This document shows, piece by piece, positions 1 through 7,431 of a stretch of 8,673 nt of DNA. Source of the DNA: Gammaproteobacteria bacterium (GTDB lineage Bacteria > Pseudomonadota > Gammaproteobacteria > Methylococcales > UBA2780); NCBI GenBank assembly GCA_003646305.1, contig QNFJ01000083.1, positions 1 to 8,673 on the forward strand, written 5' to 3'. The notes beneath the pieces were generated by a model. That model was not told where the DNA came from and made no database searches. It saw only the letters and a list, made by a program, of their open reading frames with translations. A program made the position numbers and the translations under genes. Within the stretch, counting starts at the first letter, position 1; each line of letters begins with the position of its first letter.

Positions 1-1046
1 CGTTGGCGCGATTAGGCGGTGATGAATTTGCACTGCTAATTCCAAACACCAATGTAGAGGGCGCATCTCAACTTGCCCAAAAAATCCTCGATAAATTAAG
101 GATGATCGAATTCCAGTCGAGTGGGAATGTCCATAATATTTCAGCCAGTATCGGTATCTCCATTTTCCCGGAGCATGGTTCAAGCGTTCAAGATTTTATG
201 GCTCATGCCGATCTTGCGATGTATCAGGCCAAAGAAGCTGGTCGAGGCAGGTGGCATATCTTTGCCCCACAGGATCAAGCTAGAGAATTATTGAAAACAC
301 GTGTTTTATGGAAAGAAAAAATCGAGACTGCTCTGCAGGAAGAGCGCTTTGTCCTCCATTATCAGCCTATACTCGATGTAGGGAGCCATAAAATATCACA
401 TGCTGAAGCACTTGTTCGCATGATCGGTTGTGATGGGAAGTTGATTATGCCAGGAGACTTCATTCCTACCGCCGAACACACAGGCCTAATCAACCAGATT
501 GACCTTACGGTTCTTAAACTCGCATTTAAAACCCTGCGTACCATGCGTAAAGCCAATAACTCACTAAAACTCTCTGTAAACCTATCTGGAAGAGCTTTTG
601 ATAATCCCGAGTTAATCTGCTTCTTAAAAAAAGAGCTCAATGAAAGCGATATTGATGCCGAAAAATTAATCTTTGAGGTCACTGAAACGACGGCTGTCGC
701 AAATTTTAGTGCCGCTAAAGAGATGATGGCCGAAATCAAAAAGACAGGTGCCAAATTTGCACTAGATGATTTTGGTGTCGGTTATGCCTCTTTCTATTAT
801 CTTCGCCAACTACCGGTTGACTACATCAAAATTGATGGCTCTTTTATCCGTCAACTTGCCAAACACAAAGAAGATCAAGTACTTGTCCAGGCTATTGCAG
901 AAATCTCCCGGATCTCTGGAAAGCAAACAATTGCTGAATTTGTAGAGGATCAACCGATTCTCGACCTGATCAAGACATATGGTATTGATTATGCTCAGGG
1001 CTACCACATTGCGAAACCTTCGGCAGAACTTCCTATCGGAAGCTAG
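1..1046 (+). CDS. GGDEF-EAL cyclic-di-GMP enzyme, 3' part only
   Basis: This is the C-terminal part of a two-domain cyclic-di-GMP enzyme; the start lies left of the window and the first full codon is at base 3 (TTG, an internal Leu). A GGDEF (diguanylate cyclase) domain comes first: the intact GGDEF signature is at visible residues 5-9 and the usual SIGI and AMYQAK motifs follow up to about residue 85. An EAL phosphodiesterase domain spans about residues 105-345. Its key residues are all present: Glu135 of EAL, Asn193, Glu225 and Glu228 in FEVTE, Asp255-Asp256 of DDFG, Lys276, Glu312 in AEFVE and Gln332. By family knowledge the EAL half should hydrolyse c-di-GMP to pGpG, and the cyclase motif also looks intact, so the net direction cannot be told. 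The RxxD inhibitory site and any sensor or membrane segments would lie upstream and are not visible. It converges on purL. Confidence 0.95.
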   Translation, partial: LARLGGDEFALLIPNTNVEGASQLAQKILDKLRMIEFQSSGNVHNISASIGISIFPEHGSSVQDFMAHADLAMYQAKEAGRGRWHIFAPQDQARELLKTRVLWKEKIETALQEERFVLHYQPILDVGSHKISHAEALVRMIGCDGKLIMPGDFIPTAEHTGLINQIDLTVLKLAFKTLRTMRKANNSLKLSVNLSGRAFDNPELICFLKKELNESDIDAEKLIFEVTETTAVANFSAAKEMMAEIKKTGAKFALDDFGVGYASFYYLRQLPVDYIKIDGSFIRQLAKHKEDQVLVQAIAEISRISGKQTIAEFVEDQPILDLIKTYGIDYAQGYHIAKPSAELPIGS

Positions 1047-1049
1047 TCT

Positions 1050-1068
1050 GAGTCAGCTGTTGCTACTC
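1050..1068. terminator. Weak hairpin in the convergent gap
   Basis: In the gap between the stops of the EAL gene and purL, GAGT-(C)-AGC pairs with GCT-ACTC around a TGTT loop: a 7-bp stem with one bulged C. Being an inverted repeat it could act on both strands, which suits a convergent junction. There is no T-run after it on either strand, so it does not meet the intrinsic terminator pattern. A second small perfect hairpin (CTTCC-TATC-GGAAG, 1029-1042) overlaps the end of the EAL gene. Either may only slow polymerase or protect 3' ends. Confidence 0.2.
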
Positions 1069-1081
1069 GTCAAAACTCCAT

Positions 1082-4000
1082 TCAGCCAACCCAGGCTCGT
1101 GCATTCCTGAACATTCTCATCCATGCCCCATCCTCACCCCAATCTGATGGTGACCATGAATTCTGTAATGTCCTAAAACAACGTTCAGGGTGTGGCATCA
1201 TAATGGTCACTCGACCATCTTTAGAGGACATACCCGTTATACCGAATGGTGAACCATTTGGATTAGCCGGGAACTGATCGGTTAAATTTCCAGAATTATC
1301 AACATAGCAAAGAGCAACACTGCCATCACTGAGTTGAACCGCAGGGTCTTCTGAAAACTCAGCTCTCCCCTCGCCATGTGCAATAGAAATGGGCATTCGA
1401 GAACCCTCCATTCCTTTAAAGAAGATTGAAGGACTTTTCTGAATCTCCACCAACGCAACACGCGCCTCAAACTGCTCTGACTCATTACGAACAAAATGAG
1501 GCCAACTCTCAGCCCCCGGAATCAGTTCATGGAGATTTGAGAGCATCTGGCAACCATTACAGACACCTAGTGCAAAGCTATCCGAGCGCTGAAAGAAGGC
1601 ACTAAACTGAGCGCGCGCCCGCTCATTGAAGAGAATTGATTTGGCCCAGCCTTCACCGGCACCGAGCACATCACCATAGGAAAAACCCCCACAGGCAACC
1701 AATCCAGCAAATTGCTCCAAACCAACACGGCCACTGATGATGTCATTCATGTGAACATCAACACTGACAAACCCTGCCCGATCAAAAGCTGCCGCCATCT
1801 CAACATGGCCATTCACACCCTGCTCTCGCAAGATCGCTACACGAGGTTTAGGCTGGTCTAGATACGGCGCCGAAACATCCTCCTGCGGATCGAAAGTGAG
1901 TTCAGCATTCAAGCCCGGATCAGTATCATCAAGTAAACTGTCATAGGCCTGACGTGCACAGTCAGCATTATCGCGCAATGCCTGCATTTGATAACTAACT
2001 TCAGACCAACTGCGCTGTAGATTGCTCCGAGAGTCGGCAATAACACTCTGCTCATTCTGAGTAATTCGCAACTCACTCATCTCATTTAATCTACCGATAG
2101 AGTGGGAGCAGTCCGCCAACCCGACCTCTTTCAAGCTGGCAAGTACAGCCGCTTCATCAGTTTTTCTGACTTGGATAACCGCTCCCAACTCTTCATTAAA
2201 AAGCACAGAAGTTGGATCACCCAAACCATCTAGATTAACAGTCAAACCACAACGGGCCGCAAAGGCCATTTCACTCAGCGTTGCAAACAGGCCGCCATCA
2301 GAACGATCATGATAAGCCAGCAAAAGATCATCCTGATTGAGCATCTGGATCGTATTAAAGAACTGTTTAAACCGTTCAGGTGAATCGAGATCCGGGCAGT
2401 CATCACCCAGTGCCCCATAAACCTGAGCCAGGGCGGAACCACCCAAGCGGTTCTTGCCTTCCCCTAAATCAATGAGGATAAGCACGCTCTCACCTTTATC
2501 TTTTTGTAACTCGGGTGTTAACGTCCGAGTCACATCACTCACGGGTGAAAAGGCGGTAATCACCAGAGATAGCGGTGAAGTCATGCTTTTCTCTCGCCCC
2601 TCCTCCTGCCATACGGATTTCATTGATAGTGAATCTTTGCCCACCGGAATAGCAATACCGAGTGCAGGACAAAGTTCCATGCCTACCGTCTCAACGGTAT
2701 CGTAAAGCATCGCATCCTCACCTGCCGAGCCAGCAGCAGCCATCCAGTTTGCTGAGAGCTTAATATCAGAAAGTTTATCAACAGCGGCAGCAGCCAGATT
2801 CGTTAACGCTTCTCCCACTGCCATTCGCCCCGAGGCTGGCGCATCAATCAACGCCAATGGGGCTCGCTCACCCATTGCCATCGCCTCCCCAGTCAGAGCT
2901 GAAAATCCTGAAGCTGTGACCGCCACATCGGCAACAGGAACCTGCCATGGACCGACCATTTGATCACGTACAACCAGGCCCGTTACCGAGCGGTCACCAA
3001 TATTGATCAAAAAGCTTTTGTCGGCAACAACGGGGAATTTAAGTACTTTATGAGCGGCATCAAGCAACTCAATATCATCCACCTCAAACTTCTCATTCTG
3101 CGGCTGGTGGTGAGAAACATCACGTAACATTTTCGGCGCTTTACCAAAAAGTAGTGACATAGGAATGTCGATTGGGTTGTTATCAAAGAGTTCATCATGC
3201 AGCACCAGCTGCTCCTCTTCCGTCGCCTCGCCAATGACGGCATAGGGGCAATTTTCCCGTACGCAAAAAGCCTCAAACTGAGCCAAACCCTCTTTGGTCA
3301 ACGCAACAACATAGCGTTCCTGTGACTCATTACACCAAATCTGCATCGGCGACATGCCTGGTTCATCACTCAGAACCTTACGAAGCTCAAAGTGACCGCC
3401 TCGGTCACAGTCATGGATAATCTCTGGCACAGCATTTGAAAGACCACCCGCACCCACATCGTGAATTGAAATAACTGGACTGTTTTCATTCAGTTCAACA
3501 CAGTGATTGATGACCTCTTGGCAGCGGCGCTCCATCTCTGGGTTTTCACGCTGAACCGATGCAAAGTCTAGTGCCTCTGCACCCTCTCCAGAAGCTTGCG
3601 AAGAGGCAGCACTGCCACCTAATCCAATTAACATTGAAGGACCACCGAGAACAACAATCGGCGCGCCTGCTGGAATTCTATTTTTATCAACCAGTCCTGC
3701 ACGGATATTCCCCATGCCACCAGCAATCATAACCGGTTTGTGATAACCCCTAAATGCTGCGCCATCTGTTCCGGGAACCGGTTGTTCAAAGGTGCGAAAG
3801 TAACCTGCTAAATTAGGGCGACCAAACTCGTTGTTAAATGCGGCTCCACCAATTGGCCCTTCCAGCATAATATCCAGTGCAGAAGCGATTCTATCCGGCT
3901 TGCCGTTATCATTTTCCCAGGACTGCTCGCTTCCAGGAATACGCAAGTTTGAAACTGAAAATCCAGTCAAACCCGCTTTTGTTTGAGATCCACGGCCGGT

Positions 4001-4972
4001 CGCTCCTTCATCACGAATTTCACCACCCGCGCCCGTTGCTGCACCGGGGTAAGGTGAGATGGCTGTAGGATGATTATGTGTCTCCACCTTCATGAGAATA
4101 TGAACTGCCTCATCACTGTAACTGTATTCACCACTCTCAGCATCACGACAGAAACGTTTGGCCTGCGACCCTTTGGCAACGGCTGAGTTATCACTATAAG
4201 CCGACAGAATCCCTTCTGGTGATACTTTAGCGGTATTTCGAATCATTCCAAATAGTGAGTTTTCCCTGCGCTTACCATCAATCACCCAGTCGGCATTAAA
4301 GATTTTGTGGCGGCAATGCTCTGAGTTTGCCTGGGCAAACATCATCAACTCAACATCGGTCGGGTTGCGCTCCAGCCCACCAAATGCTTCGACAAGATAG
4401 TCAATTTCATCATCAGATAGCGCCAGACCAAGCGTGCTATTTGCTTCTAGCAAGGCCTGTTTCCCTTGCGTAATCAGATCAACAGCCAGCAACTCACTCG
4501 GTTTTGCCTCGCTAAAAAGTTGATCTGCCTGCTCTTCAGAATCCAGTAAAACTTCTGTCATTCTGTCGTAAATAAGTGGCTTGACTGCCTCTTTTTCTGA
4601 TTCATCTAGCACACGGCCTGCTTCGCAAACAATAAACCAGATAACACCTCGCTCCATCCGTATCACACTACTCAAACCACAGCGGCGTGCAATTTCAGTT
4701 GCTTTACTAGACCAGGGAGAGATTGTTCCAATACGTGGCGTGACAACAAAACTCTGGCCAGTCTCGTCAACCGGTTTCGAGGCTGGACCATAACTTAGAA
4801 CCACCTCTAACGTCTCCCTTTCCGATTCACTCAACAATTGCTGTAAATGAACAAAATGACAATATTCAGCAGACACCGATATGACATCGGGAACAGCCGA
4901 CTGAACCTCTTTCAAAGCCTTTTGCTGCTTAAATGGAGAAAGTGCTGAAGAACCGTGCAGTCGAAGTATCAT
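1082..4972 (-). CDS. purL: Phosphoribosylformylglycinamidine synthase, single-chain (PurL)
   Basis: Cytoplasmic enzyme of de novo purine synthesis: FGAR + glutamine + ATP gives FGAM + glutamate + ADP + phosphate. At 1296 residues it is the large single-chain form of gammaproteobacteria, with the PurS-like, synthetase and glutaminase parts fused. The N-terminal domain covers about residues 1-160, and a linker with the AQANSEHCRHKIF motif follows. The first synthetase half carries HNHP (His299-His301) and a Gly-rich GGEIRDEGATGRGS segment, and a second AIRS-like half follows to about residue 1030. The class I glutaminase domain (about 1045-1296) has the nucleophile Cys1138 in GVCNGCQ and His1261/Glu1263 in PHPER, so the triad is complete and close in numbering to the Salmonella enzyme. 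The ATG has a weak AAAGAG ribosome site 6 bases upstream. It is the last gene of the dapA-bamC-MBL-purL run, 39 bases after the hydrolase, with a possible operator in that gap. Confidence 0.99.
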   Translation of the reverse strand: MILRLHGSSALSPFKQQKALKEVQSAVPDVISVSAEYCHFVHLQQLLSESERETLEVVLSYGPASKPVDETGQSFVVTPRIGTISPWSSKATEIARRCGLSSVIRMERGVIWFIVCEAGRVLDESEKEAVKPLIYDRMTEVLLDSEEQADQLFSEAKPSELLAVDLITQGKQALLEANSTLGLALSDDEIDYLVEAFGGLERNPTDVELMMFAQANSEHCRHKIFNADWVIDGKRRENSLFGMIRNTAKVSPEGILSAYSDNSAVAKGSQAKRFCRDAESGEYSYSDEAVHILMKVETHNHPTAISPYPGAATGAGGEIRDEGATGRGSQTKAGLTGFSVSNLRIPGSEQSWENDNGKPDRIASALDIMLEGPIGGAAFNNEFGRPNLAGYFRTFEQPVPGTDGAAFRGYHKPVMIAGGMGNIRAGLVDKNRIPAGAPIVVLGGPSMLIGLGGSAASSQASGEGAEALDFASVQRENPEMERRCQEVINHCVELNENSPVISIHDVGAGGLSNAVPEIIHDCDRGGHFELRKVLSDEPGMSPMQIWCNESQERYVVALTKEGLAQFEAFCVRENCPYAVIGEATEEEQLVLHDELFDNNPIDIPMSLLFGKAPKMLRDVSHHQPQNEKFEVDDIELLDAAHKVLKFPVVADKSFLINIGDRSVTGLVVRDQMVGPWQVPVADVAVTASGFSALTGEAMAMGERAPLALIDAPASGRMAVGEALTNLAAAAVDKLSDIKLSANWMAAAGSAGEDAMLYDTVETVGMELCPALGIAIPVGKDSLSMKSVWQEEGREKSMTSPLSLVITAFSPVSDVTRTLTPELQKDKGESVLILIDLGEGKNRLGGSALAQVYGALGDDCPDLDSPERFKQFFNTIQMLNQDDLLLAYHDRSDGGLFATLSEMAFAARCGLTVNLDGLGDPTSVLFNEELGAVIQVRKTDEAAVLASLKEVGLADCSHSIGRLNEMSELRITQNEQSVIADSRSNLQRSWSEVSYQMQALRDNADCARQAYDSLLDDTDPGLNAELTFDPQEDVSAPYLDQPKPRVAILREQGVNGHVEMAAAFDRAGFVSVDVHMNDIISGRVGLEQFAGLVACGGFSYGDVLGAGEGWAKSILFNERARAQFSAFFQRSDSFALGVCNGCQMLSNLHELIPGAESWPHFVRNESEQFEARVALVEIQKSPSIFFKGMEGSRMPISIAHGEGRAEFSEDPAVQLSDGSVALCYVDNSGNLTDQFPANPNGSPFGITGMSSKDGRVTIMMPHPERCFRTLQNSWSPSDWGEDGAWMRMFRNARAWVG

Positions 4973-5003
4973 TTGAATCTCTTTAAGAACTTAAAAGTAA
5001 TAA

Positions 5004-5017
5004 GGTAAACGTTAACC
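5004..5017. promoter_or_regulatory. Candidate PurR-like operator upstream of purL
   Basis: The 14-base sequence GGTAAACGTTAACC is an imperfect palindrome (6 of 7 pairs match) centred on AACGTT. Against the 12-base core of the enteric PurR box, GCAAACGTTTGC, 9 positions agree including the central AAACGTT. It overlaps the stop codon of the hydrolase gene and ends about 30 bases before the purL ATG, where an operator or roadblock could act on purL alone. It may be chance: part of it is coding, PurR is not known from all gammaproteobacteria, and I see no strong promoter beside it. Confidence 0.3.
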
Positions 5018-5770
5018 AATTGTGCGCCAATCAAAACCACTGTTCTGATCAGCAAATCCTATCCAGTCATCCTCGCAATTTAAAGCACTAGAAAGCACCG
5101 AGGAGACCAACTCTCTATGATTATTTTCATCGCTCAGGTGCGCAGCGATCATATGCTGTAAAGCACTGCAATCCATCGCCTCAAGACAGGCCGCAGCCTG
5201 ACGATTACTCAAATGCCCTAATCGCCCCGCAACTCGCTGCTTGAGTGATTGTGGGTAAACACTCTGTTGCAACAGCTGCTCATCATGGTTTGATTCTAGA
5301 AGGAGCGCATCACAACCGCTCAAGCTCTCGGTAATAAATGGGGTAATCGAGCCAGTATCGGTTAGGATGCCCAATCTTTTCTGACCATCACTAAACACAA
5401 ACTGCACCGGTTCTTTAGCATCATGTGGCACCGCTATTGGCTTAACCTGGAAAGCAGTTATTTCAAAGTCTGCATGACTATTAAAGCAGTTTATTTCGAC
5501 CCCTTCTCCATTAAAGTAGGAGGCTGTACCGTGGCTCGCCCAGATGGGTAAGGAATATTTCCTGGCAAGCCGTTCAACGCCCGAAATATGATCACCATGT
5601 TCATGCGTCACTAAAATTGCTTCAAGCGACTCAACGGTTTTACCTAACCGCTCCAGCCGTTTTATGGTCTCTTTCATGGAAAAGCCGCAGTCAATCATTA
5701 GACAGCGGCCCTCCACCTCAACTAAAGTGGCATTGCCTTTACTGCCACTTCCCAGTGAGGCAAATCTCAA
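5012..5770 (-). CDS. Metallo-beta-lactamase-fold hydrolase, YycJ/WalJ-like (COG1235 type)
   Basis: A 252-residue single-domain metal-dependent hydrolase with no signal peptide, so probably cytoplasmic. The N-terminus MRFASLGSGSKGN matches the YycJ/WalJ/PhnP branch of the fold. The metal-binding THEHGDH motif is at residues 55-61 (His56, His58, Asp60, His61). Further likely ligands are His116 (PHDA), Asp138 (TDTG) and a late His (His186 or His211 in AAHLSDENN). Family members include phosphodiesterases and nuclease-like enzymes; the substrate here is unknown. The start is TTG at 5768-5770, which overlaps the bamC stop by 4 bases (TTGA) and gives exactly the family N-terminus. No Shine-Dalgarno sequence is visible, so translation is probably coupled to bamC. 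As I recall, an equivalent gene sits after bamC in Pseudomonas, which suggests an old linkage but not a shared function. Confidence 0.9.
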   Translation of the reverse strand: MRFASLGSGSKGNATLVEVEGRCLMIDCGFSMKETIKRLERLGKTVESLEAILVTHEHGDHISGVERLARKYSLPIWASHGTASYFNGEGVEINCFNSHADFEITAFQVKPIAVPHDAKEPVQFVFSDGQKRLGILTDTGSITPFITESLSGCDALLLESNHDEQLLQQSVYPQSLKQRVAGRLGHLSNRQAAACLEAMDCSALQHMIAAHLSDENNHRELVSSVLSSALNCEDDWIGFADQNSGFDWRTIG

Positions 5771-6408
5771 AATAAAAGAAACTGCGCGTGGAGTTCTTTA
5801 AGTAGTATTAACCCTACACCCTGCGAGAGGAGTTGGTCTTGCTCGTCATGAATCTCGATGATCGTTGATGAATCATCCTGCTTCACCTTAACTTGATACG
5901 ACAGCTCTTTCACCACCACCTCATCTCGCCAGAAAGCCATCGAAGCGAAAAACCCTTCACTCTCCACAGCTGCCTTTTCTGCATAGAGAATATAGTAAGT
6001 TCCCACTGACCGATTCCTGTCTTCGATTTCAATCGCCAAATTAGCTAGAGCCTTTCCTGTTGTCCGCCATGCCGATGGAAATTCTTCACTCAAACGAATA
6101 TAGGGATTTCCCTGAGATTCGGTAACCAATGTCGAAAAAGGAACCTCCAGTTTCGGCGCCACTTCGCTCTTTCTTTCAACAGATTCTGTATCTCCTGAAG
6201 GAGCGTAGATTTTAAACGATGACTGTTCGTTTGGCAGTGGTAACGCATCCTCGATGGAAGAGGTGCTCAGATCAGGTGGAATCTCAAGTGGTGGTATTGT
6301 TTTGGTATCCTTATATTCTTTTTTACGGTCAGGAAAAATACTATCCAGCGTCCCGCAGGCTGTCAGCCCAGGTATGAGCGCAATAAAAAGCAGCTTATAA
6401 AATTTCAT
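5767..6408 (-). CDS. bamC: Outer-membrane assembly lipoprotein BamC, short form
   Basis: Likely lipoprotein subunit of the BAM complex, which inserts beta-barrel proteins into the outer membrane. The signal peptide (charged start, hydrophobic residues 6-16) ends in the lipobox LTAC with Cys18 as the lipidated residue; Gly19 rather than Asp predicts export to the outer membrane by Lol. Residues about 30-50 hold the proline-rich segment EYKDTKTIPPLEIPPDLS, the conserved extended region that in E. coli BamC lies on BamD. One helix-grip-like domain follows at about residues 99-213. The protein is 213 residues against 344 in E. coli, with room for one such domain instead of two. The ATG is preceded by GAAGG (6413-6417) at 4 bases. 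It lies 13 bases after dapA and its TGA overlaps the TTG of the next gene. The assignment rests on the lipobox, the PPLEIPPDLS motif and position. Confidence 0.88.
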   Translation of the reverse strand: MKFYKLLFIALIPGLTACGTLDSIFPDRKKEYKDTKTIPPLEIPPDLSTSSIEDALPLPNEQSSFKIYAPSGDTESVERKSEVAPKLEVPFSTLVTESQGNPYIRLSEEFPSAWRTTGKALANLAIEIEDRNRSVGTYYILYAEKAAVESEGFFASMAFWRDEVVVKELSYQVKVKQDDSSTIIEIHDEQDQLLSQGVGLILLKELHAQFLLF

Positions 6409-6421
6409 AAAACCTTCACGT

Positions 6422-7309
6422 TTAGTCTTGTATCTGAATATTCGCCTGTCTCATCGCATCACGAACCGCGCCATGATACTCATCAGACAACCATGTTAAG
6501 GGTAACCGAATACCTTTCTCCATCAGCCCCATTTCAGCCACTGCCCACTTAACTGGGATCGGGTTAGCCTCTAAAAACAGGTCTCGATGTAGCGCAGCTA
6601 ACTTAAGATCGATAATTTCGGCTCTTTTTTGATCTCCATTTAGTGCCGCTTGATAGAGTTCATGCATCAGCGCAGGCGCTACATTGGCAGTAACAGAAAT
6701 CACCCCATCACCTCCCTCTAAACAGAACTGACAACCCGTATCATCATTTCCCGAGTAAAGGAGAAAATCTTTCCCACAAAGCGCTCGAATCTCATGCTGG
6801 CGTTGAACACTTAAATCGGAAGCCTCTTTAATACCAATAATATTTTTAATTGAAGAGAGTCTCGCAATCGTTTCCGGCAACATATCACACGCTGTCCGCC
6901 CCGGAACATTGTAGAGAATCTGTGGAATATCAACTGCCTCCGCAATCGCTTTGTAGTGGAGAAACAATCCTTCCTGAGTTGGTTTGTTGTAATAGGGCGT
7001 AACCAGCAATGCAGCGTCCGCCCCAACCTCTTTAGCACACCGCGTCAGAGTGATTGCCTCAGTTGTGGAATTAGCCCCTGTGCCGGCAATAACAGGAATC
7101 CTGCCCGCCACCACCTCAACCGTTTTACGGATAACAGCACAATGCTCAGTTTCATTCAGAGTCGCTGACTCCCCGGTCGTTCCAACAGAAACGATCGCAT
7201 CCGTCCCTTGCTCTATATGGAATTCGATCAGTTCAGCTAACCGTTTTTCATCCACAACACCCGACTCGTCCATCGGAGTAACAAGGGCAACAATACTGCC
7301 TCGAATCAT
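6422..7309 (-). CDS. dapA: 4-hydroxy-tetrahydrodipicolinate synthase (DapA)
   Basis: Condenses pyruvate with aspartate semialdehyde, the first step committed to diaminopimelate and lysine, in the cytoplasm. It is a TIM-barrel class I aldolase. From the chosen start it aligns with E. coli DapA, as I recall it, without gaps through the catalytic core: Thr44-Thr45 (GTTGES), Tyr107 (TPYYN), Tyr133 and Arg138 (ILYNVPGRT) and the Schiff-base Lys161 (IGIKEA). Of the E. coli lysine-feedback site, Ser48, Ala49, His56, Asn80 and Glu84 are kept, while His53 is Glu; His56 is linked in the literature to lysine-sensitive enzymes. I chose the ATG at 7307-7309 (MIRGSIVALVTPM, 295 residues) over an in-frame ATG at 7322-7324 (300 residues). 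The family starts here, GGGA lies 7 bases upstream, and the predicted promoter would leave the earlier ATG almost at the RNA 5' end. It is first in the operon. Confidence 0.97.
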   Translation of the reverse strand: MIRGSIVALVTPMDESGVVDEKRLAELIEFHIEQGTDAIVSVGTTGESATLNETEHCAVIRKTVEVVAGRIPVIAGTGANSTTEAITLTRCAKEVGADAALLVTPYYNKPTQEGLFLHYKAIAEAVDIPQILYNVPGRTACDMLPETIARLSSIKNIIGIKEASDLSVQRQHEIRALCGKDFLLYSGNDDTGCQFCLEGGDGVISVTANVAPALMHELYQAALNGDQKRAEIIDLKLAALHRDLFLEANPIPVKWAVAEMGLMEKGIRLPLTWLSDEYHGAVRDAMRQANIQIQD

Positions 7310-7336
7310 CTTTTTATCCCACATTTAAAAGTGTTA

Positions 7337-7366
7337 ATTTTACCGCGCAAAGGACATCTGTGACAA
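7337..7366 (-). promoter_or_regulatory. Sigma-70 promoter for the dapA operon
   Basis: On the minus strand TTGTCA (7361-7366, 5 of 6 to TTGACA) and TAAAAT (7337-7342, 5 of 6 to TATAAT) are 18 bases apart. This is the best promoter match I saw in the gap. Transcription would start near 7329-7330, giving a leader of about 20 bases to the ATG at 7309. Confidence 0.65.
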
Positions 7367-7368
7367 GA

Positions 7369-7397
7369 AATACAAGCCTCTTCCAACGTGCTAGAAT
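7369..7397 (+). promoter_or_regulatory. Extended -10 promoter for the gcvR-like operon
   Basis: TAGAAT (7392-7397, 5 of 6) is preceded by TG one base upstream (TGCTAGAAT), an extended -10 element. The hexamer 17 bases upstream, AATACA (7369-7374), is a poor -35, as is common with extended -10 promoters. Start of transcription would be near 7404, about 28 bases before the ATG. Its upstream end is only 2 bases from the -35 of the opposing dapA promoter. Confidence 0.5.
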
Positions 7398-7431
7398 CGT
7401 TCAACATAGCCTCAAAAATGATGAATAAAAG

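Noticed and set aside
362..754. 130-codon minus-strand open frame within the EAL domain
   Set aside because: It is antisense to a strongly conserved catalytic domain, has no ribosome site or recognisable motif, and is of biased composition; a shadow frame.
1029..1042. Perfect 5-bp hairpin at the end of the EAL gene as a terminator
   Set aside because: The stem is short, lies within coding sequence and has no T-run on either strand.
3007..3276. 89-codon minus-strand frame inside purL, and other frames inside purL on both strands
   Set aside because: They lie in other frames of an intact conserved gene, and their products are low-complexity and Arg/Ser-rich, with no motif.
4973..5011. A separate sigma-70 promoter for purL in the gap after the hydrolase gene
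   Set aside because: The best pair I found (TTTACC and TTAAAG, 17 apart) matches only 4 and 3 of 6 positions, too weak to report.
6811..7328. Overlapping frames on both strands inside dapA
   Set aside because: DapA is intact and conserved along its whole length; the alternative products resemble no family I recognise.
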